Both the position numbers and the translations under genes were made by a program. The notes under the pieces are model-generated. The model saw only the letters and a list, made by a program, of their open reading frames with translations, did no database searches and had not been told where the DNA came from. Shown one piece after another: positions 1-10,035 of a stretch of 64,000 nt of DNA. The stretch comes from Oscillospiraceae bacterium (GTDB lineage: Bacteria; Bacillota; Clostridia; Oscillospirales; Ruminococcaceae). The stretch is taken from contig JAFRTG010000033.1 of the NCBI GenBank assembly GCA_017427265.1, positions 124,001 to 188,000 of the forward strand. The letters are read 5' to 3'. Each line of letters opens with the position of its first letter. The stretch's first letter is position 1.

Positions 1-1
1 C

Positions 2-310
2 GAAGGGCTGAAGCTGCATCCGGACTACGCACTTGTGGACGGCAATCAGCTGCCGGGCTTGCAGATTGAAACTGCGACGATTCCGCAGGGCGATGCGAAA
101 TCCGCGAGTATTGCAGCAGCCTCGGTGCTTGCAAAAACCGCAAGAGATGCTTCGCTCCGTGAACTGGATGACAAGTATCCGCAGTACGGCTTTGCGGCGC
201 ACAAGGGCTATGGCACAAAGGCGCATTATGCGGCCATAGACCAGTACGGTCCGTGCCCGGCGCACCGGCCGTCCTTTCTGAAAAAGTATTATGAGCGGCT
301 CGGCAAATAA
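2..310 (+). CDS. rnhB: Ribonuclease HII, 3' part (truncated by window edge)
   Basis: Only the C-terminal ~102 residues are inside the window; the N-terminal catalytic acidic residues lie off the left edge. RNase HII removes RNA from RNA-DNA hybrids, including single misincorporated ribonucleotides. The visible part has the family's conserved blocks: GDAKSASIAAASVLAKTARD, then YPQYGFAAHKGYGTKAHYAAI, and near the end a P-x-HR-x-SF element. The reading frame is open from base 2 to TAA at 308-310. The last 20 bases overlap the start of yraN, a common neighbour in Firmicutes, which supports co-translation. The identification is secure from the motifs; only the true start is unknown. Confidence 0.95.
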   Translation, partial: EGLKLHPDYALVDGNQLPGLQIETATIPQGDAKSASIAAASVLAKTARDASLRELDDKYPQYGFAAHKGYGTKAHYAAIDQYGPCPAHRPSFLKKYYERLGK

Positions 311-683
311 GCGGCAGACCGGTAATCTCGGCGAGGACGCAGTCTGTGCCTATCTGGTGCAGCGCGGCGCGGAGATTCTCTGCCGGAACTTCACGATCCG
401 CGGCGGGGAAATCGACATCATCGCAAGGCAGGGCGAATGGCTGCTGTTTGTGGAGGTCAAGACACGCCGTCCGGGTGCGGTGGTTTCCGGGGCGGCGGCC
501 GTCGATGCGAAGAAGCAGCGCTTTCTGATTCGCGCGGCAGAGCAGTATCTGCTGAAAAATCCGTGCGATCTGCAGCCGCGCTTTGATGTGGCTGAGGCGG
601 AATATACGGGCGGCTTTGTCCGGCATATTGAGTATCTCGAAAACGCATTTGATGCGACGGGGTATGCGACGCAATGTTTATAA
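291..683 (+). CDS. yraN: YraN/UPF0102 family endonuclease-like protein
   Basis: This 130-residue protein has the hallmark YraN sequence: GE-A--YL--G-EIL-RNF near residues 14-35, then GGEIDIIARQGEWLLFVEVKTR at about 38-59. The spaced E, D and E-x-K residues form the metal-binding core of the restriction-endonuclease fold. Members are thought to be nucleases linked to recombination or DNA uptake, but the cellular role is poorly defined. The ATG at 291 lies inside the 3' end of rnhB (20-bp overlap), so translation is probably coupled; no strong separate ribosome binding site is visible. Length is normal for the family. Confidence 0.9.
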   Translation: MSGSANKRQTGNLGEDAVCAYLVQRGAEILCRNFTIRGGEIDIIARQGEWLLFVEVKTRRPGAVVSGAAAVDAKKQRFLIRAAEQYLLKNPCDLQPRFDVAEAEYTGGFVRHIEYLENAFDATGYATQCL

Positions 684-733
684 GTTAGTGCCATGTGAAC
701 GGGCTACAACCTTTTTGCTGATGGGGTGAGATT

Positions 734-1477
734 ATGTCCGGTATTCAAATGAATGAAGAAGCCTTGCTGTCTCGAACAATTGGCGATTTGAAAGATGAAA
801 TTCAAGAGGTTGATGAGGAGATCGAGGCGTTAAAGCTGAAAACGGCTGATTTGTTAGACCAGAAAGCCAAGTTGGAATCGCATTTAAGCCGATTGAAGCG
901 CCACCAATCATTACAAGCGGTCTTGAATTTAGTATATGAGGTCAATGAAGAAAACTCTATGGAGGTTAAACTCCAAAAGAATTCAAAGACTACACCGATT
1001 ATAGACGATTTCTATGCTTCGGATGCTAAATTCCTGATATTGAGAAACTTTTATTCAACCGAATGGGTTGAAAAAATTGAGAAGAGAAAGACTGATTTTG
1101 GTATAGTTGTTAGTGAAATAAGAAAAAGAACTGTTCTTTCCTTGATTATTATTAGGGTTGATGATGTTAAGGGTCGTTTTTCTGTAATAAACACCGGATT
1201 AACAATAACGGATTTGAAAATGGCACTTGAACAGAATCAAAGCCATTATCTAAGAGGAAATACGCGCCTTTCTGCATTGGCTGATGAAATATCGCAGCTC
1301 GACTTTGCAAGATATGAACCGTTGCAATGTGTCCCTTTTACAAGTGCATGTTGGTTAGGGGCTCAAACATATCGAAATCAGAATGGTTATGGACCTGAGT
1401 GGGCCAATATTCATGAAGGAGCACGCTGGGGAGAAACAACAGGCTTTCTGATTATTGGCGTTAGATTTGAAAGGTAA
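734..1477 (+). CDS. AT-rich orphan protein with N-terminal coiled coil
   Basis: I do not recognise this 247-residue protein. Residues ~10-60 are a strongly charged heptad-like helix (LKDEIQEVDEEIEALKLKT then DQKAKLESHLSRLKRH), predicting a coiled coil. The rest is a mixed globular domain with an aromatic, Gly-rich C-terminus. There is no signal peptide or membrane segment. GGGGTGAG lies just ahead of the ATG. Its codon use is visibly AT-rich (ATA, TTA, AGA, AAA common) next to yraN and thrC, which are GC-rich, suggesting acquisition by transfer. It sits alone between two housekeeping genes with the same orientation. Function unknown. Confidence 0.75.
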   Translation: MSGIQMNEEALLSRTIGDLKDEIQEVDEEIEALKLKTADLLDQKAKLESHLSRLKRHQSLQAVLNLVYEVNEENSMEVKLQKNSKTTPIIDDFYASDAKFLILRNFYSTEWVEKIEKRKTDFGIVVSEIRKRTVLSLIIIRVDDVKGRFSVINTGLTITDLKMALEQNQSHYLRGNTRLSALADEISQLDFARYEPLQCVPFTSACWLGAQTYRNQNGYGPEWANIHEGARWGETTGFLIIGVRFER

Positions 1478-1499
1478 AAATGTCAAGGAGGATTTACAT

Positions 1500-2996
1500 A
1501 TGATTTATCACAGCACACGAAACAGTGCGCTGACTGTCAGCAGCGCAGAGGCGATTGCACAGGGCATCGCGGCGGACGGCGGCCTTTTTGTGCCGGCGTT
1601 CATCCCGGAGCTCAGTGCAGCGGATTTTGAATCGCTCAAGGGACTGCCCTATGCGGAGCGTGCCGCCCGGCTGTTCAAGCTGTATCTGACGGACTTTACC
1701 GATGAGGAGCTGCGCGAATGCACGCACAATGCATATGAATCGGGCAGCTTTGAGACGCCGGATGTACAGGAGATCACGACGCTTGCGGACGGCTCGATGC
1801 TGCTGGAGCTCTGGCACGGTCCGACCTGCGCCTTCAAGGACATGGCGCTGCAGATTCTGCCGCACTTCCTGACGCGCTCAATCCGCAAGACCGGCACGGA
1901 CAAGGAGGTCGTCATTCTGACGGCGACATCCGGCGATACCGGAAAGGCCGCGCTCGCAGGCTTCAAGGATGTGCCGGGCACCAGAATTATGGTGTTCTAT
2001 CCGGAGGACGGCGTCAGCTCCATGCAGAAGCGTCAGATGCAGACGCAGGAGGGCGCAAATGTCCGTGTCTGCGCGGTCAAGGGTAACTTTGATGACTGTC
2101 AGAACGGCGTCAAGGCTATCTTCACCGATCCGGCCATGCAGAAAGCACTCGACGAAAACGGCATGCAGTTCTCCAGTGCGAACAGCATCAACTGGGGACG
2201 CCTTGTGCCGCAGATCGTCTACTATATTTCGGCTTATGTCACGCTGCTCGAAAAGGGCGTCCTGAAGGACGGCGACCGCTTCAACGTCACGGTGCCGACC
2301 GGCAACTTCGGCAACATTCTGGCTGCGTGGTATGCAAAGCAGATGGGCGTGCCGATTGCACATCTGATCTGCGCTTCCAATATCAATAATGTACTGACCG
2401 ATTTCATCAACACCGGTGTTTATGACCGCAGCCGTACCTTCCATGCAACGGTCTCGCCGTCGATGGATATTCTGATCTCCAGCAATCTGGAACGTCTGCT
2501 CTATCACATGACCGGCGGCAACGATGCACAGATCCGCGAGTGGTTCACGGCGCTCAAAACCGACGGCAGATATGAAGTCGGCACAGAGCTGCGGAACCGC
2601 ATTCAGGCGGAGTTCTCCGGCAGCTTCTGGGATGATGATGCGACCAAGGCCATGATCGGCAAGGTGTTCTCCGAGAACGGTTATCTCAGCGATACGCATA
2701 CTGCTGTCGGCATCTGCGCGGCAAGAGACTACAATGCCAAGGCGGCGGAGCAGCAGCCGATGCTGATTGCCTCCACGGCGAATCCGTATAAGTTCGGTGC
2801 TGCGGTGCTCAGCGCGGTCGGCGGCAGTGCAGACGGCGCGGACGAATATGACGTGCTGAATCTGCTGCAGGAGAAATCCGGCATGAAGATTCCGGCCGCA
2901 CTCGCAGAGCTGAAAACAAAGGCTGTGCGCTTTACCGATTCCGTTGCGCAGGATGCAATGCCTGCATATGTGAAGGAAAAGCTGGGAATCCGATGA
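1500..2996 (+). CDS. thrC: Threonine synthase
   Basis: Converts O-phosphohomoserine to threonine with pyridoxal phosphate. The 498-residue length fits the long (fungal/enterobacterial-like) type. The N-terminus YHSTRNSALTVSSAEAIAQG and the PLP-lysine motif GPTCAFKDMALQ (about residues 107-118) are typical, as are TATSGDTGKAAL and the Gly-rich phosphate loop VPTGNFGNILAAWYAK. The start at 1500 is chosen because AAGGAGG at 1484-1490 is correctly spaced; an in-frame codon at 1455 lies inside the upstream gene. The stop overlaps the next gene by ATGA. No other threonine pathway genes are in the window. Confidence 0.96.
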   Translation: MIYHSTRNSALTVSSAEAIAQGIAADGGLFVPAFIPELSAADFESLKGLPYAERAARLFKLYLTDFTDEELRECTHNAYESGSFETPDVQEITTLADGSMLLELWHGPTCAFKDMALQILPHFLTRSIRKTGTDKEVVILTATSGDTGKAALAGFKDVPGTRIMVFYPEDGVSSMQKRQMQTQEGANVRVCAVKGNFDDCQNGVKAIFTDPAMQKALDENGMQFSSANSINWGRLVPQIVYYISAYVTLLEKGVLKDGDRFNVTVPTGNFGNILAAWYAKQMGVPIAHLICASNINNVLTDFINTGVYDRSRTFHATVSPSMDILISSNLERLLYHMTGGNDAQIREWFTALKTDGRYEVGTELRNRIQAEFSGSFWDDDATKAMIGKVFSENGYLSDTHTAVGICAARDYNAKAAEQQPMLIASTANPYKFGAAVLSAVGGSADGADEYDVLNLLQEKSGMKIPAALAELKTKAVRFTDSVAQDAMPAYVKEKLGIR

Positions 2997-3694
2997 GCCT
3001 GTATGTGATCGGAGATACGCATCTGTCCTTCGGAACGTCGAAGCCGATGGATATTTTTGCAGGGTGGGAGAATCATGTCACACTGCTGCATGATGCGTGG
3101 TGCAGTCTGATTCAGCCGGAGGATACCGTTGTGCTGGCCGGTGATATCTCATGGGGCATGACGATGAACGAGGCGCTTCCGGATCTTCAGTGGCTGGATG
3201 CGCTGCCCGGCAAGGAAAAAATCATTCTCAAGGGCAATCACGAATACTGGTGGGCGACCATGAAGAAGATGACGGAATTTCTGGAAGCCCATCAGCTCAA
3301 TACGCTGAAGCTCCTGCACAATAACTGTTATGCCTACGGCGAATGGGGCATCTGCGGAACACGCGGATGGGTGAACATGGACACGGATGTCGTCAGCCCG
3401 GACGATGCCAAGATCAGCGCCAGAGAGGCGCAGCGCCTAGAGGTGTCCCTGAATGCCGCTGAGGCACAGGGGCTGAAGCCGATCGTGTTTCTGCATTATC
3501 CGCCGATCTACGGCAGCAGCTGCAATTACGAAATACTGGATGTTCTGTGGAAGCATCCCGTCAAGGACTGCTGGTACGGGCATGTGCACGGACGCTCGCA
3601 GCACCGCTATGCGATCAACGGCGAACGCGACGGCATCTGCTACCATCTGATCGCAGGGGATTATGTACAGTTTATACCGCAAAAGATAATGTAA
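2993..3694 (+). CDS. Calcineurin-like metallophosphoesterase
   Basis: A 233-residue cytoplasmic protein with the full set of calcineurin-fold metal ligands: GDTH at residues 7-10, GDISW, KGNHEYWW, the LHYPP histidine and GHVHGRSQH near the C-terminus. These bind two metals and hydrolyse phosphoesters. The substrate cannot be read from the sequence. The ATG overlaps the thrC stop in an ATGA arrangement, so it is probably translationally coupled to thrC, although no metabolic link is evident. It belongs to a stand-alone clostridial phosphohydrolase type without a membrane anchor. Confidence 0.88.
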   Translation: MSLYVIGDTHLSFGTSKPMDIFAGWENHVTLLHDAWCSLIQPEDTVVLAGDISWGMTMNEALPDLQWLDALPGKEKIILKGNHEYWWATMKKMTEFLEAHQLNTLKLLHNNCYAYGEWGICGTRGWVNMDTDVVSPDDAKISAREAQRLEVSLNAAEAQGLKPIVFLHYPPIYGSSCNYEILDVLWKHPVKDCWYGHVHGRSQHRYAINGERDGICYHLIAGDYVQFIPQKIM

Positions 3695-3726
3695 ATTGTT
3701 GAAAGCGAAGAAACCGCTGAAACCGC

Positions 3727-3755
3727 TGGAAAAAATTGCATGTTTGTGATATAAT
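3727..3755 (+). promoter_or_regulatory. Candidate promoter for tig
   Basis: An extended -10 TGATATAAT (TATAAT at 3750-3755) lies 17 bp after a weak -35 TGGAAA at 3727-3732. A direct repeat of GAAACCGCT lies just upstream. The intergenic position before tig supports it. The assignment rests on motif reading alone. Confidence 0.5.
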
Positions 3756-3838
3756 AAAGTGTATCTGTCAATATGCAGTGATTCGCAGAACGGCAACGCT
3801 CTGCGGCAAAGAATAACGAAAAGTTGGAGGAACAACCG

Positions 3839-5194
3839 ATGAGTTTAGTGTCCGATGTCAAAACAGACGTAAATATGAGAGAAGTCACCTTCTCCATCAC
3901 CGCTGAGGATCTCGAGGCTGCCTGCGAGCGCGTTTATCAGCGCCAGAAGAAGGATATCGCAGTCAAGGGCTTCCGCAAGGGCAAGGTTCCGCGCAAGATG
4001 GTCGAGAAGCTCTACGGCGAGGAGGTCTTCTTTGAGGACGCTGTGAACAGCCTGATTCCGGCTGAGCTCGATGCCATCATCCGCGAGAAGGATATCAACA
4101 TCATTGACCGTCCTTCCGTTGAGCTGGTTTCCTGCTCCAAGGAAGAGGGTGCTGTCTGCAAGGCAACGCTCATCACCAAGCCGGAGGTTACCGTCGGCGA
4201 ATATAAGGGTATCCACGCTCCGATGAGAGTCCGTGAGATCACCGATGAGGATATCGACCAGCAGATCGAGATGCTCCGCAGCCGTCAGGCTCGCGTTGTC
4301 GATGTCGATGACCGTGCTGCACAGGAAGGCGACGAGGTCAAGATCAACTTTGAAGGCTTCATCGACGATGTCGCATTTGAAGGCGGCAAGGGTGAGGACT
4401 ATCCGCTCCGTCTCGGCAGCGGCCAGTTCATTCCGGGCTTTGAGGAGCAGATCGTCGGCAAGAACATCGGCGACAAGTTTGATGTCAATGTCACCTTCCC
4501 GGAGGAGTATGCGGACGAGCGTTATGCAGGCAAGCCTGCTGTTTTCAAGACCGAGCTGCTCGGCATCACCGTGCAGGAGCTGCCGGAGCTTGATGACGAG
4601 TTCGCAAAGGATGTTTCCGAGTTTGATACCGTCGCAGAGATGCGCGACGACATTAAGGCAAAGCTGACCGAGTCTGCTGAGCAGCAGGCACAGGTTCAGT
4701 TCGAGAATGCTGTGTTCGATACCATCGTTGCACAGACCGATGCTGTGATCCCGCAGGTGCTCTTTGACCGCCGCATCGACCAGCGTATCCGCGAGTTTGA
4801 GAGCCAGCTGCAGCAGCAGTACGGCGACCTCAAGCTGGCAGAATACCTGCAGCTGACCGGCATGACCATGGAGCAGCTCCGCGATGAGTATGAGCCGCAG
4901 TCCAAGAAGGAGGTCACGCTCCGTCTGGCACTGGAGAAGATCGCAGATACCGAGGACATCCAGATCTCTGATGACGAGCTGGAAGAGGCACTGCAGGACT
5001 TCGCTGCACAGATGCAGGCTCCGGTTGAGTTCGTCAAGGCACGGATTCCGATGGAGGACTACCGCACCGATCTCCGCGTGCAGAAGGTCGTCGAGCTCAT
5101 CAAGAGCAATGCTGTTGTCGATAACGAAACGGCTGAGGAAGCTGCAGAGGAAGCTCCGGCTGCTGAAGAAGCTCCGGCCGCTGACGCTGAATAA
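3839..5194 (+). CDS. tig: Trigger factor, ribosome-associated chaperone and prolyl isomerase
   Basis: Trigger factor binds the ribosome exit tunnel and shields nascent chains. The 451-residue protein shows the N-terminal ribosome-binding domain with the signature GFRKGKVPRKMVEKLYG (about residues 43-59). A central FKBP-type domain follows (EGDEVKINFEGFIDDVAFEGG, then GSGQFIPGFEEQIVGK). The long helical C-terminal chaperone domain ends in an acidic Ala/Glu tail rich in EEAPAAEE. The ATG at 3839 has GGAGG at 3826-3830; an in-frame TTG at 3824 overlaps that site and is rejected. The gene heads a tig-clpP-clpX-lon proteostasis run, the usual Firmicutes order. Confidence 0.97.
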   Translation: MSLVSDVKTDVNMREVTFSITAEDLEAACERVYQRQKKDIAVKGFRKGKVPRKMVEKLYGEEVFFEDAVNSLIPAELDAIIREKDINIIDRPSVELVSCSKEEGAVCKATLITKPEVTVGEYKGIHAPMRVREITDEDIDQQIEMLRSRQARVVDVDDRAAQEGDEVKINFEGFIDDVAFEGGKGEDYPLRLGSGQFIPGFEEQIVGKNIGDKFDVNVTFPEEYADERYAGKPAVFKTELLGITVQELPELDDEFAKDVSEFDTVAEMRDDIKAKLTESAEQQAQVQFENAVFDTIVAQTDAVIPQVLFDRRIDQRIREFESQLQQQYGDLKLAEYLQLTGMTMEQLRDEYEPQSKKEVTLRLALEKIADTEDIQISDDELEEALQDFAAQMQAPVEFVKARIPMEDYRTDLRVQKVVELIKSNAVVDNETAEEAAEEAPAAEEAPAADAE

Positions 5195-5218
5195 TCCGGA
5201 TGTAAACAGATCGAATAA

Positions 5219-5263
5219 CCGGCTTTTTGCCCCGCATGCAATACCCTGCGGGGCAGAAGCCGG
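5219..5263 (+). terminator. Strong hairpin between tig and clpP
   Basis: A two-part stem pairs CCGGCTT with AAGCCGG and GCCCCGCA with TGCGGGGC around a 10-base loop. It is followed by a T-rich CTTTTTT at 5270-5276, a few bases too far for an ideal intrinsic terminator. It may be a partial terminator or processing site that separates tig and clpP expression. Confidence 0.5.
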
Positions 5264-5328
5264 AAATCTGCTTTTTTGCGGCGGGCGCGGATTTCCGTGC
5301 AGCCGCACCTACCGAAAGGAAGACAACC

Positions 5329-5934
5329 ATGAACAATATGCATATGAGCCTTGTCCCAACGGTCATTGAGCAGACAAACCGCGGTGAACGGGCATACGAT
5401 ATCTATTCCCGCCTGCTGAATGACAGAATCATCATGCTTTCTGAGGATGTCAATGATGTCACGGCGAGCCTTGTTGTCGCACAGCTGCTGTTCCTTGAGA
5501 GCCAGGATCCGGAAAAGGATATCTCGCTCTATATCAACAGCCCCGGCGGCTCTGTCACAGCCGGCATGGCCATTTATGATACCATGCAGTATATCAAGTG
5601 TGATGTTGCCACGATCTGCATCGGTCTGGCTGCGTCGATGGGCGCACTGCTGCTTTCTTCCGGTGCGAAGGGCAAGCGTATGGCGCTTCCGAACAGTGAA
5701 ATCATGATTCACCAGCCGCTGATTATGGGCGGCGGCCTTTCCGGTCAGGCGACCGATATCAAAATCCGCACGGACAACCTGCTGCGGACAAAAGGCAATC
5801 TGAACCGCATTCTCTCTGAGAATACCGGCAAGCCGCTGGAGGAGATTGAGCGCGATGTTGAGCGCGATTACTTCATGACGGCGCAGGAAGCGATGAACTA
5901 CGGCCTGATCGACAAGGTCGTCACAAAGCGCTGA
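5329..5934 (+). CDS. clpP: ATP-dependent Clp protease proteolytic subunit
   Basis: A serine protease that forms a double heptameric chamber and works with ClpX. The 201-residue protein has the catalytic serine in [11 protein letters not shown] (about S103), the histidine in EIMIHQPL (H128) and the aspartate in ERDVERDYF (about D176). The oxyanion/strand motif [17 protein letters not shown] is also present. The start at 5329 follows GAAAGGAAG; an upstream in-frame ATG at 5227 would run through the hairpin and is rejected. A second ATG six codons on (MSLVP) is an alternative start. clpX follows 73 bp downstream. Confidence 0.97.
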   Translation: MNNMHMSLVPTVIEQTNRGERAYDIYSRLLNDRIIMLSEDVNDVTASLVVAQLLFLESQDPEKDISLYINSPGGSVTAGMAIYDTMQYIKCDVATICIGLAASMGALLLSSGAKGKRMALPNSEIMIHQPLIMGGGLSGQATDIKIRTDNLLRTKGNLNRILSENTGKPLEEIERDVERDYFMTAQEAMNYGLIDKVVTKR

Positions 5935-6007
5935 GCTGCCGGCCGGCGGTGCAACGCCGTTCCCGAACCGGATCAAAACCTGAATCAAACTGACAGGAGA
6001 AAAGCGT

Positions 6008-7273
6008 ATGCCGGAAAAACAAATGCGAACCTGTAACTTCTGCGGAAAGCCGGAAAACAAGGTGCAGAGCATGTTCTCCGCAGGTCCGAACAACATCTGC
6101 GATGAGTGCGTGACCTACTGTTATGAGCTGCTCTACGGCGATCTGGACGTCAAGCCGAAAAAAGGCAAGAAAAGTCCGAACAAGTCGGTTGAGGAGATCA
6201 ATCTGCTCAAGCCCGCAGAAATCAAAAAGGTTCTTGATGAATATGTGATCGGACAGGACAAGGCGAAGATTTCGCTGGCTGTTTCTGTTTACAATCACTA
6301 CAAGCGCATTCTGAGCCAGGATGACGGCGAGGATGTGGAAATTCAGAAGAGCAATGTTTTGCTGCTCGGTCCGACCGGTGCCGGCAAAACCTATCTTGCA
6401 CAGACACTTGCAAAGATTCTGGATGTGCCGTTTGCAATCGCGGATGCGACGACGATCACCGAGGCCGGCTATGTCGGCGACGATGTGGAGAATGTTCTGC
6501 TGCGCCTGATTCAGGCAGCAAACTTCGATGTCGAAGCGGCGGAACGCGGCATCATCTATATTGACGAGATTGATAAAATCGCCCGTAAATCTGAAAATAC
6601 TTCCCTGACCAGAGATGTCAGCGGCGAAGGCGTCCAGCAGTCGCTGCTGAAGATCATCGAAGGTACGGTCTCGAATGTTCCCCCGCAGGGCGGCAGAAAG
6701 CATCCGAATCAGGAGTTCATCCATATCAATACGAAGAACATCCTGTTTATCTGCGGCGGCGCGTTTGACGGTCTGGAAAAGCATATCGTCAGCCGGACGG
6801 AATCCTCCGGACTCGGCTTCGGTGCACAGGTGCTCTCCAAAAAAGAAAAATCCGAGAACATCTTCCGGAAGGTCATTCCGCAGGATCTCGTGAAATACGG
6901 CATCGTACCGGAGCTGGTCGGCAGACTGCCCATCATTTCGACACTCGACGAAATGGACGAGGAATCTCTTGTCCGGATTCTGACAGAGCCGAAAAACGCA
7001 CTGGTGAAGCAGTATGCAAAGCTGTTCAAATACGACGATATTGAGCTTGAAATTGAGCAGGATGCACTTGTCGCAATCGCAAAGCGTGCGCTGGAGCAGA
7101 AGACCGGTGCCCGCGGCCTGCGTGCCATTCTGGAGGGCGTCCTGATGCAGACCATGTTCAATGTGCCTTCTATGGGCAATGTGAAGAAGGTGCTCGTCAC
7201 GGCAGACTGCGTGGAGAACCGGACGGTTCCCAAGCTGCTGACCGTCGAGGGCAAGGAAGTTTCAGCGGCATAA
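6008..7273 (+). CDS. clpX: ClpX, ATP-dependent unfoldase subunit of ClpXP
   Basis: ClpX is the AAA+ unfoldase that recognises tagged substrates and threads them into ClpP. The 421-residue protein begins with a C4 zinc-binding domain (CNFCGK, then CDECV). It has the Walker A motif GPTGAGKT, Walker [12 protein letters not shown], the pore loop GYVGDDVE and the arginine-rich sensor region [16 protein letters not shown] sits just before the ATG. Length and domain order are standard. It pairs directly with the clpP gene upstream. Confidence 0.97.
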   Translation: MPEKQMRTCNFCGKPENKVQSMFSAGPNNICDECVTYCYELLYGDLDVKPKKGKKSPNKSVEEINLLKPAEIKKVLDEYVIGQDKAKISLAVSVYNHYKRILSQDDGEDVEIQKSNVLLLGPTGAGKTYLAQTLAKILDVPFAIADATTITEAGYVGDDVENVLLRLIQAANFDVEAAERGIIYIDEIDKIARKSENTSLTRDVSGEGVQQSLLKIIEGTVSNVPPQGGRKHPNQEFIHINTKNILFICGGAFDGLEKHIVSRTESSGLGFGAQVLSKKEKSENIFRKVIPQDLVKYGIVPELVGRLPIISTLDEMDEESLVRILTEPKNALVKQYAKLFKYDDIELEIEQDALVAIAKRALEQKTGARGLRAILEGVLMQTMFNVPSMGNVKKVLVTADCVENRTVPKLLTVEGKEVSAA

Positions 7274-7283
7274 GAGTCAATTC

Positions 7284-7320
7284 AGAATCTCCTGCGGTCT
7301 CCGGTACTGCGGGAGATTCT
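7284..7320 (+). terminator. Hairpin after clpX
   Basis: Perfect 9-bp arms AGAATCTCC and GGAGATTCT enclose a GC-rich loop. No T-run follows, so this is either a weak terminator or an mRNA 3'-end stabiliser. It lies upstream of the independent lon promoter. Confidence 0.4.
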
Positions 7321-7399
7321 CTGTCACGCAGGGAAAAAACCGCTGGGATTCCTTCGCAAAACTTTCACTTATATATCACAGTATGGCATGGTTTTCCGC

Positions 7400-7428
7400 T
7401 TGCTTTTTGCTGCGGAATCATGTATAAT
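7400..7428 (+). promoter_or_regulatory. SigA-type promoter for lon
   Basis: TTGCTT at 7400-7405, a 17-bp spacer and a perfect TATAAT at 7423-7428. It lies about 115 bp before the chosen lon start and shows that the longer in-frame start at 7420 cannot be used, because that codon precedes the -10 element. Confidence 0.7.
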
Positions 7429-7542
7429 GTTATTACGGCAGATTCAGCGGATCAATCCGCATTTGATATATTATTGTACCTGCTTCGGCTGCGCACGGAG
7501 ACAGGCGGGGGAGATGCCGCGCAGGGCAGATTGGAAAGAGAT

Positions 7543-10005
7543 ATGCAGGAGAAGAATCGCACAGATGACATCACAGAACAGGACGCACAGGAGCAGAAGC
7601 TGATTCCTGTGGTAGCGCTGCGCGGACTGGTTGCGTTTCCGCATATGGTGATAGATTTTGAGGTGGGCAGAGCGGAATCACGCAAGGCCGTCGATGCTGC
7701 GCTGAACAGCGACCGCCGGATTTTTCTGGTCGCACAGCGTGATGCAGCGGTGACAGAGCCGAAAATCCGCGATCTGTTCCGGGTCGGCGTGATCTGCGAG
7801 GTTCGGCAGGTTATGCGCGGCCGTGACGGAACCCGCGTGCTGGTTGAGGGCATTTCCCGTGCGAGGGCAGTCCGTCTGATGCTGCCGGAAGAGGGCGGCT
7901 ACTGGCAGGCGGAATATAAGCCGCTGCCGAATTACGGCAGAAACCGCTCCACACCGATCGAAATGCAGGCCATTGTCAATTCCGTCAAGGAGGAGTACGC
8001 GGCGCACTGCCGCCTTTCCCGCAAGATTCCGCGGGAGTTTGCCGAGATGGTGCTGACAGAGGAAAATGCACCGCAGCTGTTTGAGGCAATCTGGTCGAAT
8101 CTTGATTTCGACTACCACGACCGCCAGATCATGCTGGAGGAGAGCAGTCTGTTCCTGCGCCTGACACTGCTGTATGCGGTGCTCGTCCGCGAGAACGAGG
8201 TGCTCAAGGTCGAGACAGAGCTGCAGTCCGGCGTGCAGATGCGCATTGACCAGGGACAGCGTGAGATGTATCTGCGGGAGCAGATGCGCCTGATTTCCGA
8301 GGAGCTCGGTGATGCGGATTCGACGGAGCCGCAGCAGTATCTTGAAAAGATCGACAAGCTCGAAGCGTCGGATGAGGTCAAGGAGAAGCTGCGGAAGGAA
8401 GCAAATCAGCTGACGAAAATGCCGTCCGGTTCGCAGGAGGCCTATGTCATCCACAATTATCTGGATGTCGCGCTTTCGCTGCCGTGGGGTGTCCGCACAA
8501 AGGAAAAGCTCGATATCCGCAAGGCCGGCGAGCAGCTGGATAAAGACCACTACGGCCTGAAGCGCGTCAAGGAGCGCGTGCTTGAGGCAATGAGCGTACA
8601 CGCCATTCAGCCGAATCTGACCGGTCAGATCATTTGTCTGGTCGGCCCTCCCGGCGTCGGCAAAACCTCGATTGCGCAGTCGGTTGCAAAGTCGCTCGGC
8701 AGAAACTATGCGCGTGTGTCGCTCGGCGGCGTGCGCGATGAGGCGGAGATCCGCGGCCACCGCAAGACCTATGTCGCGGCCATGCCCGGACGCATCATCG
8801 AAGCGATGCGGCAGGCCAAGAGCATGAATCCGCTGATTCTGCTCGATGAGATTGACAAGCTCTCCGGCGACTTCAAGGGCGATCCGGCAGCAGCACTGCT
8901 TGAGGTGCTTGACAGCGCCCAGAACCATGCGTTCCGCGACCACTTCCTTGAGATACCGTTTGATCTTTCGCAGGTCATGTTCCTGACGACCGCAAACAAT
9001 TCCTCGCTGATTCCGGAGCCGCTTTATGACCGTATGGACGTCATTGAGCTGAATTCCTATACCCGCGAGGAGAAGTTCCACATTGCGAAGGAGCATCTCA
9101 TCAAAAAGCAGATCAAGGCAAACGGCCTGAAGGCGACGCAGATCCGGATTACCGATGCGGCTGTCTATGATCTGATTGACTATTACACAAAAGAGGCGGG
9201 CGTGCGTACACTGGAGCGCAGAATCGCATCGCTCTGCCGGAAGTGTGCCAAGGCGATTCTGACCGAAGATGTCAAGAAGGTGCAGTATACGCCGGAAACA
9301 CTGGAAAAAGCGCTCGGCCCGCACAAGTACACAGAGGACTATTATTCCAAGGCCGATTCGGTCGGCATTGTGAACGGTCTTGCGTGGACAAGCGTCGGCG
9401 GCGTGCTGATGCCGCTTGAGGTGCTGACGATGGAGGGCAAGGGCGAGATTCAGGTGACCGGTTCGCTCGGTGACGTCATGAAGGAGAGCGCGAAGCTCGC
9501 GGTTTCCTATGTGCGCTCCGTTGCAAAGCAGCACGACATCAATCCGGAAGTGTTCAAGACCAAGGATATCCACATTCACGCACCGGAGGGTGCTGTCCCG
9601 AAGGACGGCCCGAGCGCAGGTGTGACGATGCTGACGGCACTGGTTTCCGCGCTGAGCGGCATTCCGGTGCGGCATGATATCGCCATGACCGGCGAGATCA
9701 CGCTGCACGGCAAGGTGCTGCCGATCGGCGGCCTTGTGGAAAAATCCATGGCTGCTTATAAAAACGGCATCCGTACCGTGCTGATTCCGGCCGGAAATAT
9801 GCCGGATCTTGCAGAGCTTGACGAGACAGTGCGGGAAGCGATCCGCTTTATTCCGTGCGAAAATGTCGAGACCGTGCTCGAAACGGCACTGATTCCGCCG
9901 CAGTACGATACCAAGCTGGAGCCGCTGCTTGCGGATGAGGCGCAGAAGATCGCACTTTCACCGATTTCGATGCCCAGAAAGCCGCGCAGTACGGTGAAGG
10001 CCTGA
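7543..10005 (+). CDS. lon: Lon ATP-dependent protease
   Basis: Lon is a homo-oligomeric AAA+ serine protease degrading misfolded and regulatory proteins. The ~820-residue protein has the N-terminal substrate domain ([16 protein letters not shown]), a helical middle region, and the Walker A motif [19 protein letters not shown]. Walker B is [10 protein letters not shown]. The C-terminal protease domain holds the catalytic serine in PKDGPSAGV and the lysine in [16 protein letters not shown]. The ATG at 7543 follows GGAAAGAG. Longer in-frame starts reach into the promoter and are rejected. It is transcribed separately from clpX and leads into engB. Confidence 0.96.
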   Translation: MQEKNRTDDITEQDAQEQKLIPVVALRGLVAFPHMVIDFEVGRAESRKAVDAALNSDRRIFLVAQRDAAVTEPKIRDLFRVGVICEVRQVMRGRDGTRVLVEGISRARAVRLMLPEEGGYWQAEYKPLPNYGRNRSTPIEMQAIVNSVKEEYAAHCRLSRKIPREFAEMVLTEENAPQLFEAIWSNLDFDYHDRQIMLEESSLFLRLTLLYAVLVRENEVLKVETELQSGVQMRIDQGQREMYLREQMRLISEELGDADSTEPQQYLEKIDKLEASDEVKEKLRKEANQLTKMPSGSQEAYVIHNYLDVALSLPWGVRTKEKLDIRKAGEQLDKDHYGLKRVKERVLEAMSVHAIQPNLTGQIICLVGPPGVGKTSIAQSVAKSLGRNYARVSLGGVRDEAEIRGHRKTYVAAMPGRIIEAMRQAKSMNPLILLDEIDKLSGDFKGDPAAALLEVLDSAQNHAFRDHFLEIPFDLSQVMFLTTANNSSLIPEPLYDRMDVIELNSYTREEKFHIAKEHLIKKQIKANGLKATQIRITDAAVYDLIDYYTKEAGVRTLERRIASLCRKCAKAILTEDVKKVQYTPETLEKALGPHKYTEDYYSKADSVGIVNGLAWTSVGGVLMPLEVLTMEGKGEIQVTGSLGDVMKESAKLAVSYVRSVAKQHDINPEVFKTKDIHIHAPEGAVPKDGPSAGVTMLTALVSALSGIPVRHDIAMTGEITLHGKVLPIGGLVEKSMAAYKNGIRTVLIPAGNMPDLAELDETVREAIRFIPCENVETVLETALIPPQYDTKLEPLLADEAQKIALSPISMPRKPRSTVKA

Positions 10006-10035
10006 GCCGCGGGCGAGAAAGAGAGGAATGCTGCC

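Noticed and set aside
3845..5308. 487-codon open frame on the minus strand
   Set aside because: Antisense shadow of the trigger factor gene, with a Leu/Asp-rich repeating product typical of reversed codons.
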